Positions 16,484 through 24,932 of a DNA stretch of 30,125 nucleotides are shown here, piece after piece (position 1 is the stretch's first letter; every line of letters starts with the position of its first letter). The notes under the pieces were generated by a model, which worked only from the letters and a program-made list of their open reading frames with translations, had not been told where the DNA came from and ran no database searches. The stretch comes from Flavobacterium psychrophilum (GTDB lineage Bacteria; Bacteroidota; Bacteroidia; Flavobacteriales; Flavobacteriaceae), in contig CALPPS020000021.1 of the NCBI GenBank assembly GCA_943325515.2, forward strand, positions 1 through 30,125. The letters are read 5' to 3'. Made by a program: the position numbers and the translations under genes.

Positions 16484-16501
16484 TTTAACGAATAAATAAT
16501 A

Positions 16502-16517
16502 GAGTAATATTTTACTC
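16502..16517. repeat. Small inverted repeat between wecD and wecE
   Basis: GAGTAA-TATT-TTACTC, a perfect 6-bp stem with a 4-base loop, 51 bp before the wecE ATG. It is followed by a mixed AT sequence rather than a T run, so it is a weak attenuator or operator candidate at most. Confidence 0.35.
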
Positions 16518-16568
16518 ATCAAATTTTATTAAAAAAAATACTATTCTACTACACTTAATATAATCATT

Positions 16569-17690
16569 ATGATTCCATTTAACAAACCCTATCTTTCAGG
16601 TAATGAAACCAAATACATAGAAGAAGCGGTTCAATCAGGTAAAATTTCAGGTAACGGAATTTTTACTAAAAAATGTCAAGATTTTTTCGAAACGAAATAT
16701 GGGTTTAAAAAAGCTTTGCTAACTACATCGTGTACAGATGCTTTAGAAATGTGTGCAATTTTAGCTAACATAGGAGTTGAAGACGAAGTTATAGTTCCAA
16801 GCTACACTTTTGTTTCAAGTGCGCTTGCCTTTGTAAGACAAGGAGCAAAAATAATTTTTGTAGATTCTTACGATAACAATCCTAATATTGATGTTTCTAA
16901 AATTGAAGAATTAATCACAAAAAAAACTAAAGCAATAGTGGTTGTACATTATGCTGGAATTGCATGTGATATGGACGAAGTAATGAGATTATCACAAAAA
17001 TATAATCTCTATGTAATCGAAGATGCAGCCCAAGCTATTGATAGTTTTTATATAAATAAAAATGGAGAAAAAAAAGCTTTAGGGAGTATAGGTCATTTAG
17101 CTGCATTTTCATTTCATGAGACAAAAAATATTATATCAGGAGAGGGAGGAATGCTAGTTGTAAATGATGAAAAATTAATTTCGCGTGCTGAAATTATTTG
17201 GGAGAAAGGAACCAATAGAGCTTCTTTTTTCAGGGGCGAGATAAATAAATATAGTTGGGTTGATACAGGTTCTTCGTTTTTGCCGAGCGAAATCATTTCA
17301 GCATTTCTTTGGGCTCAATTAGAAAATTTAGATAAAATCCAAGCAAAAAGAAAACTAATTTGGGAAACCTATTATGATAATGTAAAACAAAAAATAAACC
17401 CCAAATTCAAACTACCAGAGATACCAAATTACGCTACAAATAATGCGCACATGTTTTATCTGATTTTTAATACCTTAGAAGACAGAACTGCAATGATTTT
17501 AAAACTAAAAGAGCATAACATATTAGCTGTTTTTCACTACCTTTCTCTTCATACAAGTGAATTTTACACAAATAAACATGATGGTAGAAGTTTAAATAAT
17601 TCTGATAAATTTACTGATTGTTTAGTAAGACTACCGTTATATTATGAATTAGAATTAGAACAAGTAGATTTAATTACTAAACTCATATAA
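16569..17690 (+). CDS. wecE: dTDP-4-amino-4,6-dideoxygalactose transaminase (WecE/RffA-like)
   Basis: A PLP-dependent DegT/DnrJ/EryC1-class sugar aminotransferase of 373 residues. It would convert dTDP-4-keto-6-deoxyglucose to dTDP-4-amino-4,6-dideoxygalactose with glutamate as amino donor. The N-terminus IPFNKPYLSGNE matches WecE. VIVPSYTFVSSALAF, VHYAGIACDM, EDAAQAIDS and the Schiff-base lysine K186 in SFHETKNI followed by GEGGML are all visible. It ends the plus-strand glycan block and faces dapD. The sugar-nucleotide supply genes rmlA and rmlB are not in the window and should be elsewhere on the chromosome. Strong family call; sugar identity rests on resemblance to WecE. Confidence 0.9.
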   Translation: MIPFNKPYLSGNETKYIEEAVQSGKISGNGIFTKKCQDFFETKYGFKKALLTTSCTDALEMCAILANIGVEDEVIVPSYTFVSSALAFVRQGAKIIFVDSYDNNPNIDVSKIEELITKKTKAIVVVHYAGIACDMDEVMRLSQKYNLYVIEDAAQAIDSFYINKNGEKKALGSIGHLAAFSFHETKNIISGEGGMLVVNDEKLISRAEIIWEKGTNRASFFRGEINKYSWVDTGSSFLPSEIISAFLWAQLENLDKIQAKRKLIWETYYDNVKQKINPKFKLPEIPNYATNNAHMFYLIFNTLEDRTAMILKLKEHNILAVFHYLSLHTSEFYTNKHDGRSLNNSDKFTDCLVRLPLYYELELEQVDLITKLI

Positions 17691-17724
17691 TTGTTCTAAT
17701 AAATCTAAAAATCATTTGTTTTTT

Positions 17725-18540
17725 TTAAACCGCTACATCATATTCTCTCAACGCATTGTTGAGTGATGTTTTCAAATCGGTTGACGGTTTGCGTGTTCCA
17801 ATGATTAAAGCACAAGGCACTTGGTAATCACCAGCAGCAAAAGATTTAGTATAACTGCCAGGTATTACAACAGAACGGGCAGGAACATAACCTTTATATT
17901 CAACAGGTTCGCTTCCGGTTACGTCAATAATTTTTGTAGAGGCAGTCAAACAAACATTGGCTCCAAGAACAGCTTCTTTTTCTATACGAACACCTTCAAC
18001 TACTATGCAACGTGAACCGATAAAAGCACCATCTTCAATGATAACTGGAGCGGCTTGCAATGGTTCTAAAACACCACCAATTCCAACGCCACCCGAAAGA
18101 TGTACGTTTTTACCAATCTGTGCACAACTTCCCACGGTTGCCCATGTATCCACCATAGTTCCTTCATCAACATATGCTCCAATATTAACATAACTTGGCA
18201 TCAAAATCACACCTTTAGAAATGTAAGCGCCATATCTTGCTGTAGCTGGTGGAACTACGCGTATTCCTTTTTCAGAATAACCTGTTTTAAGTAGCATTTT
18301 GTCGTGGTATTCAAAAATTCCAGCTTCCCATGTTTCCATTTTCTGAATCGGAAAATACATCACAACAGCTTTCTTAACCCATTCGTTTACTTGCCAACCA
18401 CTTTCAGTTGGTTCAGCAACACGCAGAGTGCCTGAGTCTAAAAGCGCAATAACTTCTCTAATGGCATTAGTTGTAGTTTTTTCTTTTAATAATTCTCGGT
18501 TTTCCCAAGCGGATTCTATACTATTTTGTAGTGTGACCAT
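17725..18540 (-). CDS. dapD: 2,3,4,5-tetrahydropyridine-2,6-dicarboxylate N-succinyltransferase
   Basis: Succinyl-CoA-dependent step of the diaminopimelate pathway to lysine and peptidoglycan; cytosolic homotrimer. The 271-residue protein has an alpha-helical N-terminal third, then the hexapeptide left-handed beta-helix repeats: VILMPSYVNIGAYVDEGTM, then AQIGKNVHLSGGVGIGGV, then FIGSRCIVVEGVRI. The conserved PPATARYGAYI lies ahead of them. Length and motifs are standard. It is divergent from ruvX across 87 bp with facing promoter elements and convergent with wecE. Higher GC (26 of 60 bases in 18001-18060) than the glycan genes marks a return to core chromosome. Confidence 0.97.
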   Translation of the reverse strand: MVTLQNSIESAWENRELLKEKTTTNAIREVIALLDSGTLRVAEPTESGWQVNEWVKKAVVMYFPIQKMETWEAGIFEYHDKMLLKTGYSEKGIRVVPPATARYGAYISKGVILMPSYVNIGAYVDEGTMVDTWATVGSCAQIGKNVHLSGGVGIGGVLEPLQAAPVIIEDGAFIGSRCIVVEGVRIEKEAVLGANVCLTASTKIIDVTGSEPVEYKGYVPARSVVIPGSYTKSFAAGDYQVPCALIIGTRKPSTDLKTSLNNALREYDVAV

Positions 18541-18557
18541 TGTTTTTTGAATTTGGG

Positions 18558-18565
18558 CAAAGATA
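18558..18565 (-). promoter_or_regulatory. -7-like element for dapD
   Basis: Minus strand TATCTTTG, a full TAnnTTTG match 17 bp before the dapD ATG. No TTG at the -33 position was found. Confidence 0.5.
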
Positions 18566-18607
18566 ATTCCATTTTTTTAAAATTATTTATATAAATGATT
18601 TTTAATG

Positions 18608-18615
18608 TAACTTTG
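18608..18615 (+). promoter_or_regulatory. -7-like element for ruvX
   Basis: TAACTTTG, a full TAnnTTTG match 12 bp before the ruvX ATG, giving a very short leader. The -33 position holds TTT rather than TTG. Confidence 0.5.
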
Positions 18616-18627
18616 AAATAAAAATAA

Positions 18628-19044
18628 ATGCCAAGAATTCTTGCTATAGATTACGGAATTAAACGAACTGGAATTGCAGTAACTGATGAACTGCAAATTA
18701 TAGCTTCTGGATTGACAACAATACCATCAGCAACCGCAATCCATTTTCTAAAAGAATATTTTTCCAAAGAAAAAGTGATTATAGTTTTGATTGGTGAACC
18801 CAAGCAAATGAATGGTCAACCATCTGAAAGCACTCCAGTTATTGAAAAATTTGTAGCTCATTTTAAAATTGCTTTTCCTGAAATGAAAATTGAGCGAGTA
18901 GATGAAAGATTTACTTCTAAAATGGCTTTTCAAACCATGATTGATAGCGGACTTTCAAAGAAACAAAGACAAAATAAAGGATTGGTTGATGAAATTGCTG
19001 CAACTATTCTTCTTCAAGATTATTTGACAAGGAAAATGATTTAA
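18628..19044 (+). CDS. ruvX: Putative pre-16S rRNA nuclease / Holliday junction resolvase-like YqgF
   Basis: A 138-residue RNase H-fold protein of the YqgF/RuvX family, linked to 5' maturation of 16S rRNA and earlier annotated as a Holliday junction resolvase. Family motifs are LAIDYGIKRTGIAVTD (catalytic Asp8), GEPKQMNGQ, RVDERFTSKMA and the C-terminal LVDEIAATILLQDYL. Length is normal. It opens a plus-strand run with def 29 bp downstream. Its own -7-like element lies just before the ATG. Confidence 0.94.
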   Translation: MPRILAIDYGIKRTGIAVTDELQIIASGLTTIPSATAIHFLKEYFSKEKVIIVLIGEPKQMNGQPSESTPVIEKFVAHFKIAFPEMKIERVDERFTSKMAFQTMIDSGLSKKQRQNKGLVDEIAATILLQDYLTRKMI

Positions 19045-19050
19045 ATTCTT

Positions 19051-19058
19051 TACTTTTG
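19051..19058 (+). promoter_or_regulatory. -7-like element for def
   Basis: TACTTTTG, a full TAnnTTTG match, 15 bp before the def ATG and inside the 29-bp gap after ruvX. The nearest TTG (19024-19026) is 24 bp upstream, slightly too far. Confidence 0.45.
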
Positions 19059-19073
19059 CAAAAAAAATTAGAA

Positions 19074-19661
19074 ATGATTATTCCTATTTACGGATATGGT
19101 GAAGCAGTTTTAAGAAAAATTGGAGAAGAAATCACTCCCGATTATCCCAATTTGACAACAATTATTGCCAATATGTATGACACCATGTATAATGCCTATG
19201 GTGTTGGATTAGCAGCTCCACAAGTTGGTCTAGGGTTAAGATTGTTTATAGTAGATACAGAACCTTTTAGTGATAGTAATGAACTGTCCGAAGAAGAACA
19301 ACAACAATTAAAAGGTTTTAAAAAAACATTCATCAATGCTAAAATGATTAAAGAGGAAGGTGAACTTTGGGGTTTTAACGAAGGTTGTTTGAGTATTCCT
19401 GATGTTCGTGAAGAGGTATATAGAAATGAAAGAATAACATTAGAATATTGCGATGAGGATTTTAATAAAAAAACTGAAGTTTTTGATGGTTTAATTGCTA
19501 GAGTTATACAGCATGAATATGATCATATAGAAGGAATTTTGTTTACAGATCATCTTACTATATTGAAAAAAACATTAATTAAAAAGAAGTTACAAAACAT
19601 CATGGAAGGGAAATCTTTTCCAGATTATAGAATGAAATTTGCCAATAAAAAAGGCAGATAA
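19074..19661 (+). CDS. def: Peptide deformylase
   Basis: Metal-dependent removal of the formyl group from nascent proteins at the ribosome. In the 195-residue protein the three family motifs are intact: GVGLAAPQ (43-50), EGCLSIP with metal ligand C105, and QHEYDH with ligands H137 and H141 and catalytic E138. An acidic insertion (NELSEEEQQQLKG) between motifs 1 and 2 is seen in Bacteroidota enzymes. The ATG at 19074 (MIIPIYGYG) is chosen; an in-frame TTG at 19056 would add six residues but lies inside the likely -7 element. Confidence 0.97.
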   Translation: MIIPIYGYGEAVLRKIGEEITPDYPNLTTIIANMYDTMYNAYGVGLAAPQVGLGLRLFIVDTEPFSDSNELSEEEQQQLKGFKKTFINAKMIKEEGELWGFNEGCLSIPDVREEVYRNERITLEYCDEDFNKKTEVFDGLIARVIQHEYDHIEGILFTDHLTILKKTLIKKKLQNIMEGKSFPDYRMKFANKKGR

Positions 19662-19679
19662 TTATTTGAATTAGAATTA

Positions 19680-19687
19680 TATATTTG
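19680..19687 (+). promoter_or_regulatory. -7-like element for the DUF5606 gene
   Basis: TATATTTG, a full TAnnTTTG match, 22 bp before the ATG at 19710. No well-spaced TTG is seen upstream. Confidence 0.5.
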
Positions 19688-19709
19688 TGCCCTAAATTAA
19701 ATTAATACA

Positions 19710-20213
19710 ATGAATGTAGAAAAAATACTAGCTATTGCTGGAAAACCAGGTTTATTCGAATTAAAATTACAAACACGTTCAGGTTTTTTGGCCGAGTCAT
19801 TATTAGATGGAAAGAAAATTACTGTAGGATTGAGAAGTAATGTAAGCTTGCTTTCGGAAATATCAATGTATACTTATTCAGAAGAAAAACCTTTGGTTGA
19901 AATTATGAGAGCTATTGCTATCAAAGAAAACGAGGGGCCAACTGCTGTTTCACCTAAAGAAGATAATGTTAAACTGATAACATACTTTAAAGAGATTCTA
20001 CCAGATTATGATGAAGACAGAGTTTATGCCTCTGATATTAAAAAATTATTGAACTGGTATAATATTCTACAAGCAAAAGGATTGGTATCAAAAGAAGAAC
20101 CAGTTATAGAAAATGCTGAAGTTGTAGCTGAACAAGTTGTAGAAGAAGAAAAAAAAGCTGAAAAAGCTCCTAAAAAAGAGAAAGTTCTAGCAAAACCAAA
20201 AACAAAAAAATAG
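19710..20213 (+). CDS. DUF5606 domain-containing protein
   Basis: A 167-residue protein of unknown function found in Bacteroidota. The folded part (about 1-135) starts VEKILAIAGKPGLFELKLQTR and contains a region (VYASDIKKLLNWYNIL) that looks like a small helical module. From about residue 140 it becomes a charged Glu/Lys/Ala tail (EEEKKAEKAPKKEK...) that is likely disordered. There is no signal peptide or membrane segment, so it is cytosolic. It sits between def and mazG with its own -7-like element and terminator, so it may be monocistronic. No function can be assigned from the sequence. Confidence 0.85.
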   Translation: MNVEKILAIAGKPGLFELKLQTRSGFLAESLLDGKKITVGLRSNVSLLSEISMYTYSEEKPLVEIMRAIAIKENEGPTAVSPKEDNVKLITYFKEILPDYDEDRVYASDIKKLLNWYNILQAKGLVSKEEPVIENAEVVAEQVVEEEKKAEKAPKKEKVLAKPKTKK

Positions 20214-20234
20214 TTAATTACTTTTTATAAAAAT

Positions 20235-20270
20235 AAATCCTATTTCGGTATTACAGAAGTAGGATTTTTT
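20235..20270 (+). terminator. Rho-independent terminator after the DUF5606 gene
   Basis: An 11-bp stem (AATCCTATTTC at 20236-20246 with GAAGTAGGATT at 20256-20266, one G-T pair) with a 9-nt loop is followed by TTTT. It is 21 bp past the stop and 24 bp before the mazG ATG. Confidence 0.9.
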
Positions 20271-20293
20271 ATTTTTACAAAAATCTCAATAAA

Positions 20294-21091
20294 ATGAAAA
20301 CGCGTCAGCAGCAATTAGAAGCTTTTAATAGATTACTCGATATCATGGATGATTTGCGTGCTAAATGTCCATGGGATAAAAAGCAAACGTTTGAAAGTTT
20401 ACGACATCTTACCATTGAAGAAACCTATGAACTAGGCGATGCTATTTTAAATAACGATTTACAAGAAATCAAAAAAGAGTTGGGTGATTTGTTATTGCAC
20501 ATTGTTTTTTATGCCAAAATAGGAAGCGAAACTAACGATAGTTCATCATCGCTCACTACAGGTTTTGATATTGCTGATGTATGTAATGCTATTTGTGAAA
20601 AGCTAATACACCGCCATCCACATATTTATGGAGATGTTGAGGTTGCTGATGAAGAAGAAGTAAAACAAAACTGGGAAAAACTAAAACTCAAAGAAGGCAA
20701 AAAGTCAGTTCTTGAAGGGGTGCCAAAAGGATTGCCAGCATTAGTAAAAGCCAGTCGCATTCAAGATAAAGTAAAAGGTGTAGGCTTCGATTGGGAAGAA
20801 CCACATCAAGTTTGGGACAAAGTACAAGAGGAATTACAAGAATTACAAGAGGAAGTAATAGCTGGTAATCAAGACAAAATAGAAGCCGAGTTTGGCGATG
20901 TATTGTTCTCGATGATAAATTATGCGCGATTTCTTAAAGTAAACCCCGAAGATGCTTTGGAACGAACCAATAAAAAATTCATCAAACGTTTCATGTATCT
21001 AGAAAGCAAAGCTGGTGAACTAGGAAAACCTTTAATGGATATGACATTGGCAGAGATGGACATTTTTTGGGAAGAAGCTAAAAAATTGTAG
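20294..21091 (+). CDS. mazG: Nucleoside triphosphate pyrophosphohydrolase
   Basis: Hydrolyses (d)NTPs to the monophosphate and pyrophosphate, cleaning non-canonical nucleotides and modulating ppGpp stress in E. coli. The 265 residues comprise two MazG domains. The first has CPWDKKQTFESLRHLTIEETYELGDAI with its EExxE metal site and KKELGDLLLHIVFYAKI. The second repeats the pattern as VQEELQELQEEV and EAEFGDVLFSMINYARFL. The conserved GVPKGLPALVKASRIQDK linker lies between. Length equals the E. coli protein. A terminator precedes it, and no consensus promoter is visible in the 24-bp gap. Confidence 0.96.
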   Translation: MKTRQQQLEAFNRLLDIMDDLRAKCPWDKKQTFESLRHLTIEETYELGDAILNNDLQEIKKELGDLLLHIVFYAKIGSETNDSSSSLTTGFDIADVCNAICEKLIHRHPHIYGDVEVADEEEVKQNWEKLKLKEGKKSVLEGVPKGLPALVKASRIQDKVKGVGFDWEEPHQVWDKVQEELQELQEEVIAGNQDKIEAEFGDVLFSMINYARFLKVNPEDALERTNKKFIKRFMYLESKAGELGKPLMDMTLAEMDIFWEEAKKL

Positions 21092-21156
21092 AATACAGAA
21101 TTTATAATGTAGATTTTAACCTTTTCCATATCCCTTTTTCCTTTCAACTATTTTAT

Positions 21157-21164
21157 TATATTTG
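21157..21164 (+). promoter_or_regulatory. -7-like element for the APC permease gene
   Basis: TATATTTG, a full TAnnTTTG match, 29 bp before the ATG at 21194 in the 102-bp gap after mazG. The -33 region is pyrimidine-rich without TTG. Confidence 0.45.
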
Positions 21165-21193
21165 AAAATAACTAACCAATTAAAAATAACAAT

Positions 21194-22666
21194 ATGTCTG
21201 AAACAAATACTTTGTCAGTTCACCAAAATGGCTCGGGTCACGAATTAAAACGTTCCTTAGGCCTACTCAATGCCACTAGTATAGTTGCCGGTTCCATGAT
21301 TGGTTCAGGAATTTTTATTGTTACAGCGGCTATGTCAAGAGACTTGGGTTCTGCGGGTTGGTTACTAATTGTTTGGTTAATTACAGGATTACTTACCATG
21401 TCTGCTGCATTAAGTTATGGAGAATTAGCTGGAATGATGCCCAATGCAGGAGGACAATTTGTTTATATTCAAAGAGCTTATGGAAAACTAACTTCTTTTC
21501 TTTATGGTTGGACCGTTTTTACGGTCATACAAACAGGTACAATTGCCGCTGTTGCTGTAGCATTTGCTAACTATGCTGCCGTGTTCTTCCCCGTTTTAGA
21601 AAATAAAATATTGAGTGTTGGTACTACTTATTCGTTTACCAACAAACAAATTTTAGCAATGACAAGCATAATATTACTCACCTATATTAATACCAAAGGA
21701 ATCAAAACCGGTAAAACTATTCAGCTGTTATTTACTTTGGCGAAGTTAGTTGCACTTTTTGCCTTGATAATTCTTGGGTTATATGTGGGGATGAAAACTC
21801 ACGTACTATCTGATAATTTTACCCATATGTGGGAGGCGAAAAAAACAATTTTAAATCCAGATGGTTCTATAACTGTAGCAAAATTGACAGGGATGGCTTT
21901 GTTTGGTGCCATGGGAGCAACAATAATAAACTCTTTGTTTTCTAGTGACGCCTGGAATAATGTAACCTTTATTGCTGGTGAAATAAAAGAGCCCAAAAAG
22001 AATATACCACGAAGTTTGTTTTTGGGAACTTTAATAGTGACGATTATTTATATTTTAGCCAATATTGCCTATCTAACTTTGTTGCCAATAAAAGGCGTGC
22101 CAACAGGTTCTGTTTTTGAGAACGGAATTATGTTTGCAAGTCAAGATAGAGTAGGAGCAGCAGCTGCCAATATGATTATGGGAAATATTGGTGTATTTGT
22201 TATGGCTGGATTAATTATGGTTTCTACTTTTGGATGCAATAGCGGTTTGATTCTAGCTGGAGGAAGAATATTTTATGCCATGTCCAAACAAGGTTTATTT
22301 TTCAAAAATGCAGGTGAGTTAAATAAAAATGACGTTCCCGAGAAAGCGCTTTGGTTCCAATGTTTTTGGGCTTGTATATTATGTATCTCTGGAAAATATG
22401 GAGATTTGTTGACTTATGCTACTTTTGCATCACTACTTTTTTATATCCTAACAATCTACGGAATTTTTATTCTTAGAAAAAAAGAACCTGATACGGAACG
22501 ACCATATAAAGCATTTGGTTATCCAATTATACCAGCTTTATATATTCTAGTTACAGCAGCTATTTGTGTTACGCTATTAATTTATGATACTACAAATACT
22601 GGTTTAGGATTGGCAATTGTTGCGCTGGGAATCCCTGTTTATTATTTGTTTATGAACAAAAAATAG
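21194..22666 (+). CDS. APC-superfamily amino acid permease
   Basis: A 490-residue inner-membrane transporter with about twelve hydrophobic segments. The family start is LGLLNATSIVAGSMIGSGIFIV (residues 22-43), where the GSMIGSGIF glycine loop of membrane segment 1 binds the substrate backbone. SYGELAGMMPNAGGQFVYIQRAYG (segment 3 region) and AGEIKEPKKNIPRSL are further APC signatures. The C-terminus has the ERPYKAFGYPIIP motif common to LAT-like and polyamine/amino acid exchangers. The substrate is unknown: amino acid exchange or uptake is inferred. It is a single gene between its own -7-like element and a perfect terminator. Confidence 0.9.
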   Translation: MSETNTLSVHQNGSGHELKRSLGLLNATSIVAGSMIGSGIFIVTAAMSRDLGSAGWLLIVWLITGLLTMSAALSYGELAGMMPNAGGQFVYIQRAYGKLTSFLYGWTVFTVIQTGTIAAVAVAFANYAAVFFPVLENKILSVGTTYSFTNKQILAMTSIILLTYINTKGIKTGKTIQLLFTLAKLVALFALIILGLYVGMKTHVLSDNFTHMWEAKKTILNPDGSITVAKLTGMALFGAMGATIINSLFSSDAWNNVTFIAGEIKEPKKNIPRSLFLGTLIVTIIYILANIAYLTLLPIKGVPTGSVFENGIMFASQDRVGAAAANMIMGNIGVFVMAGLIMVSTFGCNSGLILAGGRIFYAMSKQGLFFKNAGELNKNDVPEKALWFQCFWACILCISGKYGDLLTYATFASLLFYILTIYGIFILRKKEPDTERPYKAFGYPIIPALYILVTAAICVTLLIYDTTNTGLGLAIVALGIPVYYLFMNKK

Positions 22667-22675
22667 GTTTGTTAT

Positions 22676-22707
22676 AAAAAAATAGCTCCAATTGGAGCTA
22701 TTTTTTT
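22676..22707. terminator. Bidirectional terminator between the permease and PPIase genes
   Basis: A perfect 32-nt palindrome centred on AATT: TAGCTCC pairs with GGAGCTA, flanked by seven A on one side and seven T on the other. It therefore gives a GC-capped stem plus U run in both directions, for the convergent genes ending at 22666 and 22726. Confidence 0.95.
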
Positions 22708-22725
22708 AATGAAAACACTAATTTA

Positions 22726-23796
22726 TTATTGATTTATTTTTAAAAGTTCCACTTCAAAAATCAAATCACTTTTTGCAGGAATTGGCCCCATTGCTCTTTC
22801 TCCATAAGCTAAATTAAAAGGAATATAAAATTTATATTTTGCGCCTTCTTTCATTAACTGCAATCCTTCAATCCAACCCGGAATTACTTGATTCAATGGA
22901 AAATCAATTGGTTCGCCACGTTGAACACTACTGTCGAAAATTGTTCCGTCAACAAGTGAGCCAGTGTAATGAACTTTAATATTACTAGTCGCAGTAGGCG
23001 CCGCACCTGTTCCTTCTTTTAGTACAATATATTTTAAACCACTTGTAGTTGTTTTACCATTTGCGAATTCTATTAGTGCTTTTTCTGCAGCTTTAGATCT
23101 TGACTGAGCTTCTTTTGCTTCATCTCCAACTTTGTTTGCTATATAATCTGCAAAAACTCTTGTTGCATCAAATTTATTAGCCTCAGTACCTTTTCTAGAA
23201 ATAGTAATTTTTTTAATTAAATCATCTTGAGCAATTTTATTTACCACATCCTGACCTGTTATAACATAACCAAATATAGTATGTTTTCCTGTCAACCATG
23301 GTGTGTCTTTGTGGGTAATAAAAAATTGGGATCCATTGGTTTTTGGTCCAGAATTCGCCATAGCTAGAATTCCAGCTTTGTCAAATTTAGCCTCTGTAAT
23401 TTCATCTTTAAAGGCATAACCAGGTCCACCAGAACCGTTTCCTTGTGGATCACCACCTTGTATCATAAAATCAGCAATCACTCTGTGGAATTTTAAACCA
23501 TCATAAAATGGTTTTCCTTTTAGTTTTTCATCAGTTACAGAAGCATTTGTTCCTTCTGATAATGATATGAAATTGGCAACAGTAACAGGAGTGTTTTTAT
23601 AGTCTAGTTGAATTAGAATTTTACCTTTATCTGTTTCCATTTCTGCAAAAATACCTTCCTCATTTGAAGTGGATGGAGATGTTTTTTTTGTTTGAACTGT
23701 AGCTTTAGTTGATTTAGCAACTGTTTTTTTGGTTTGTGCTGTTACACTTATTATGCCTAAGCAAATAAAAAGTAGCATGTTGAATTTTATTCTCAT
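22726..23796 (-). CDS. Secreted peptidyl-prolyl isomerase, cyclophilin-FKBP fusion
   Basis: A 356-residue folding enzyme catalysing proline cis-trans isomerisation outside the cytoplasm. A signal peptide runs to about residue 21 (hydrophobic LLFICLGIISV then TAQ). A Ser/Thr/Lys linker leads to a cyclophilin domain (about 50-215) with KFHRVIADFMIQGGDPQGNG and GPKTNGSQFFITHKDTPWLTGKHTIFG. A C-terminal FKBP domain (about 245-356) has VHYTGSLVDGTIFDSS and YGERAMGPIPAKSDLIFEVELL. It lacks a lipobox cysteine, unlike its upstream paralogue 21 bp away. Last gene of a six-gene minus-strand run. Confidence 0.93.
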   Translation of the reverse strand: MRIKFNMLLFICLGIISVTAQTKKTVAKSTKATVQTKKTSPSTSNEEGIFAEMETDKGKILIQLDYKNTPVTVANFISLSEGTNASVTDEKLKGKPFYDGLKFHRVIADFMIQGGDPQGNGSGGPGYAFKDEITEAKFDKAGILAMANSGPKTNGSQFFITHKDTPWLTGKHTIFGYVITGQDVVNKIAQDDLIKKITISRKGTEANKFDATRVFADYIANKVGDEAKEAQSRSKAAEKALIEFANGKTTTSGLKYIVLKEGTGAAPTATSNIKVHYTGSLVDGTIFDSSVQRGEPIDFPLNQVIPGWIEGLQLMKEGAKYKFYIPFNLAYGERAMGPIPAKSDLIFEVELLKINQ

Positions 23797-23817
23797 GATT
23801 AATTAATTTAATTTGTT

Positions 23818-24930
23818 TTATTGTTTTTCTTTTACTTCTATTTCAAATATTAAATTGGCATTGGGTGGAATTACATTCCCAGCGCCTTGCTCTCCATATC
23901 CTAAATTTGCTGGAATAAAAAACACTGCTTTTTCTCCCATTTTAATTTTATTTAATCCTTCTACAAAACCAGGTATAACTTTATTTGATCCCATTTCATA
24001 GGGTAAATTAGAATATCCGTTTTGCATAGCTCTTTGCGGGTCAAATTTACCAAACATTTTTGCAATTTCTGGATTGCTGGTATCAAAAAGTGTTCCATCA
24101 TCAAGAAAACCTGAATAATCTATATAAATCATGGTGCCGTTTTTTGGTTTTGTTCCGTTTGATTTTTGAGTGATTAAATATAGTAATCCGCTTGAAGTTT
24201 TCGTTGCTGATTTTTTTAAATTTTCAAGATATATAACTTTTTTATCTTTTACCGCTTTATATTTTTCGTCATATATTCTTTTGTTTTCAGCATCTAAAAG
24301 TTCTTGTTTCTTTTTATTCTCCACTTCTGACTTAAAAGAATCATTGAAGACTTTTACAGCATCAAACTTTTTTACTTCTTCACCTTTTCTTATAATAGTA
24401 ACTTTTGTCATTTCATCATTTACTGCAATTGCATTTACAATATCCATTCCTTCTATGGCATATCCAAAAACAGCATGTTTTCCGTCTAAATTTGGTGTAG
24501 GACCAAAAGTGATAAAGAATTGTGAACCATTAGTGTTTGGTCCAGAATTTGCCATAGAAACCGTTCCTGCTTTGCTATGTTTTAATTCGGTAATTTCATC
24601 TTTAAAAACATAACCTGGATCACCAGAACCATTTCCTAATGGATCGCCACCTTGAATGACGAAACCTTTTTCAACTCTGTGAAATACAATACCATCATAG
24701 AAGGGTTTTCCTTTTAAATCTGAATTTACAAAGGGATTATTTCCTTCTGCAAGTGTCACAAAATTAGCAACTGTTATGGGTGCTTTTTGGTATTCAAGTT
24801 GGATTAGTATATTTCCTTTTGGAGTCTCAATTTTGGCATATAAGCCGTCTTTTAAATTTTTATAATCGTCTTTGCAGGCTATCAAAGCGAGTGATACAAA
24901 GACAAATAAAAGCGCAATTTTCTTCTTCAT
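23818..24930 (-). CDS. Lipoprotein peptidyl-prolyl isomerase, cyclophilin-FKBP fusion
   Basis: A 370-residue paralogue of the downstream gene, with the same order: lipoprotein signal ending LALIAC (C19), cyclophilin domain (about 30-200) with FHRVEKGFVIQGGDPLGNG and GPNTNGSQFFITFGPTPNLDGKHAVFG, a Lys/Glu-rich helical linker, and an FKBP domain (about 255-370) with IYIDYSGFLDDGTLFDTS and LGYGEQGAGNVIPPNANLIFEIEV. The lipobox cysteine predicts anchoring in the outer or inner membrane facing the periplasm. Its start is 2 bp after the gldI stop, so it is clearly co-transcribed. Confidence 0.93.
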   Translation of the reverse strand: MKKKIALLFVFVSLALIACKDDYKNLKDGLYAKIETPKGNILIQLEYQKAPITVANFVTLAEGNNPFVNSDLKGKPFYDGIVFHRVEKGFVIQGGDPLGNGSGDPGYVFKDEITELKHSKAGTVSMANSGPNTNGSQFFITFGPTPNLDGKHAVFGYAIEGMDIVNAIAVNDEMTKVTIIRKGEEVKKFDAVKVFNDSFKSEVENKKKQELLDAENKRIYDEKYKAVKDKKVIYLENLKKSATKTSSGLLYLITQKSNGTKPKNGTMIYIDYSGFLDDGTLFDTSNPEIAKMFGKFDPQRAMQNGYSNLPYEMGSNKVIPGFVEGLNKIKMGEKAVFFIPANLGYGEQGAGNVIPPNANLIFEIEVKEKQ

Positions 24931-24932
24931 TT

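Noticed and set aside
16502..16517. Hairpin between wecD and wecE as a terminator
   Set aside because: The stem is only six mostly AT pairs and no T run follows, so it would not terminate transcription efficiently.
17821..18294. Several overlapping plus-strand open frames opposite dapD
   Set aside because: They are antisense shadows of a well-supported gene, with Cys- and His-rich low-quality translations and no motifs.
19056..19073. TTG start adding six residues to peptide deformylase
   Set aside because: It lies within the probable -7 element TACTTTTG, and the ATG at 19074 gives the usual start.
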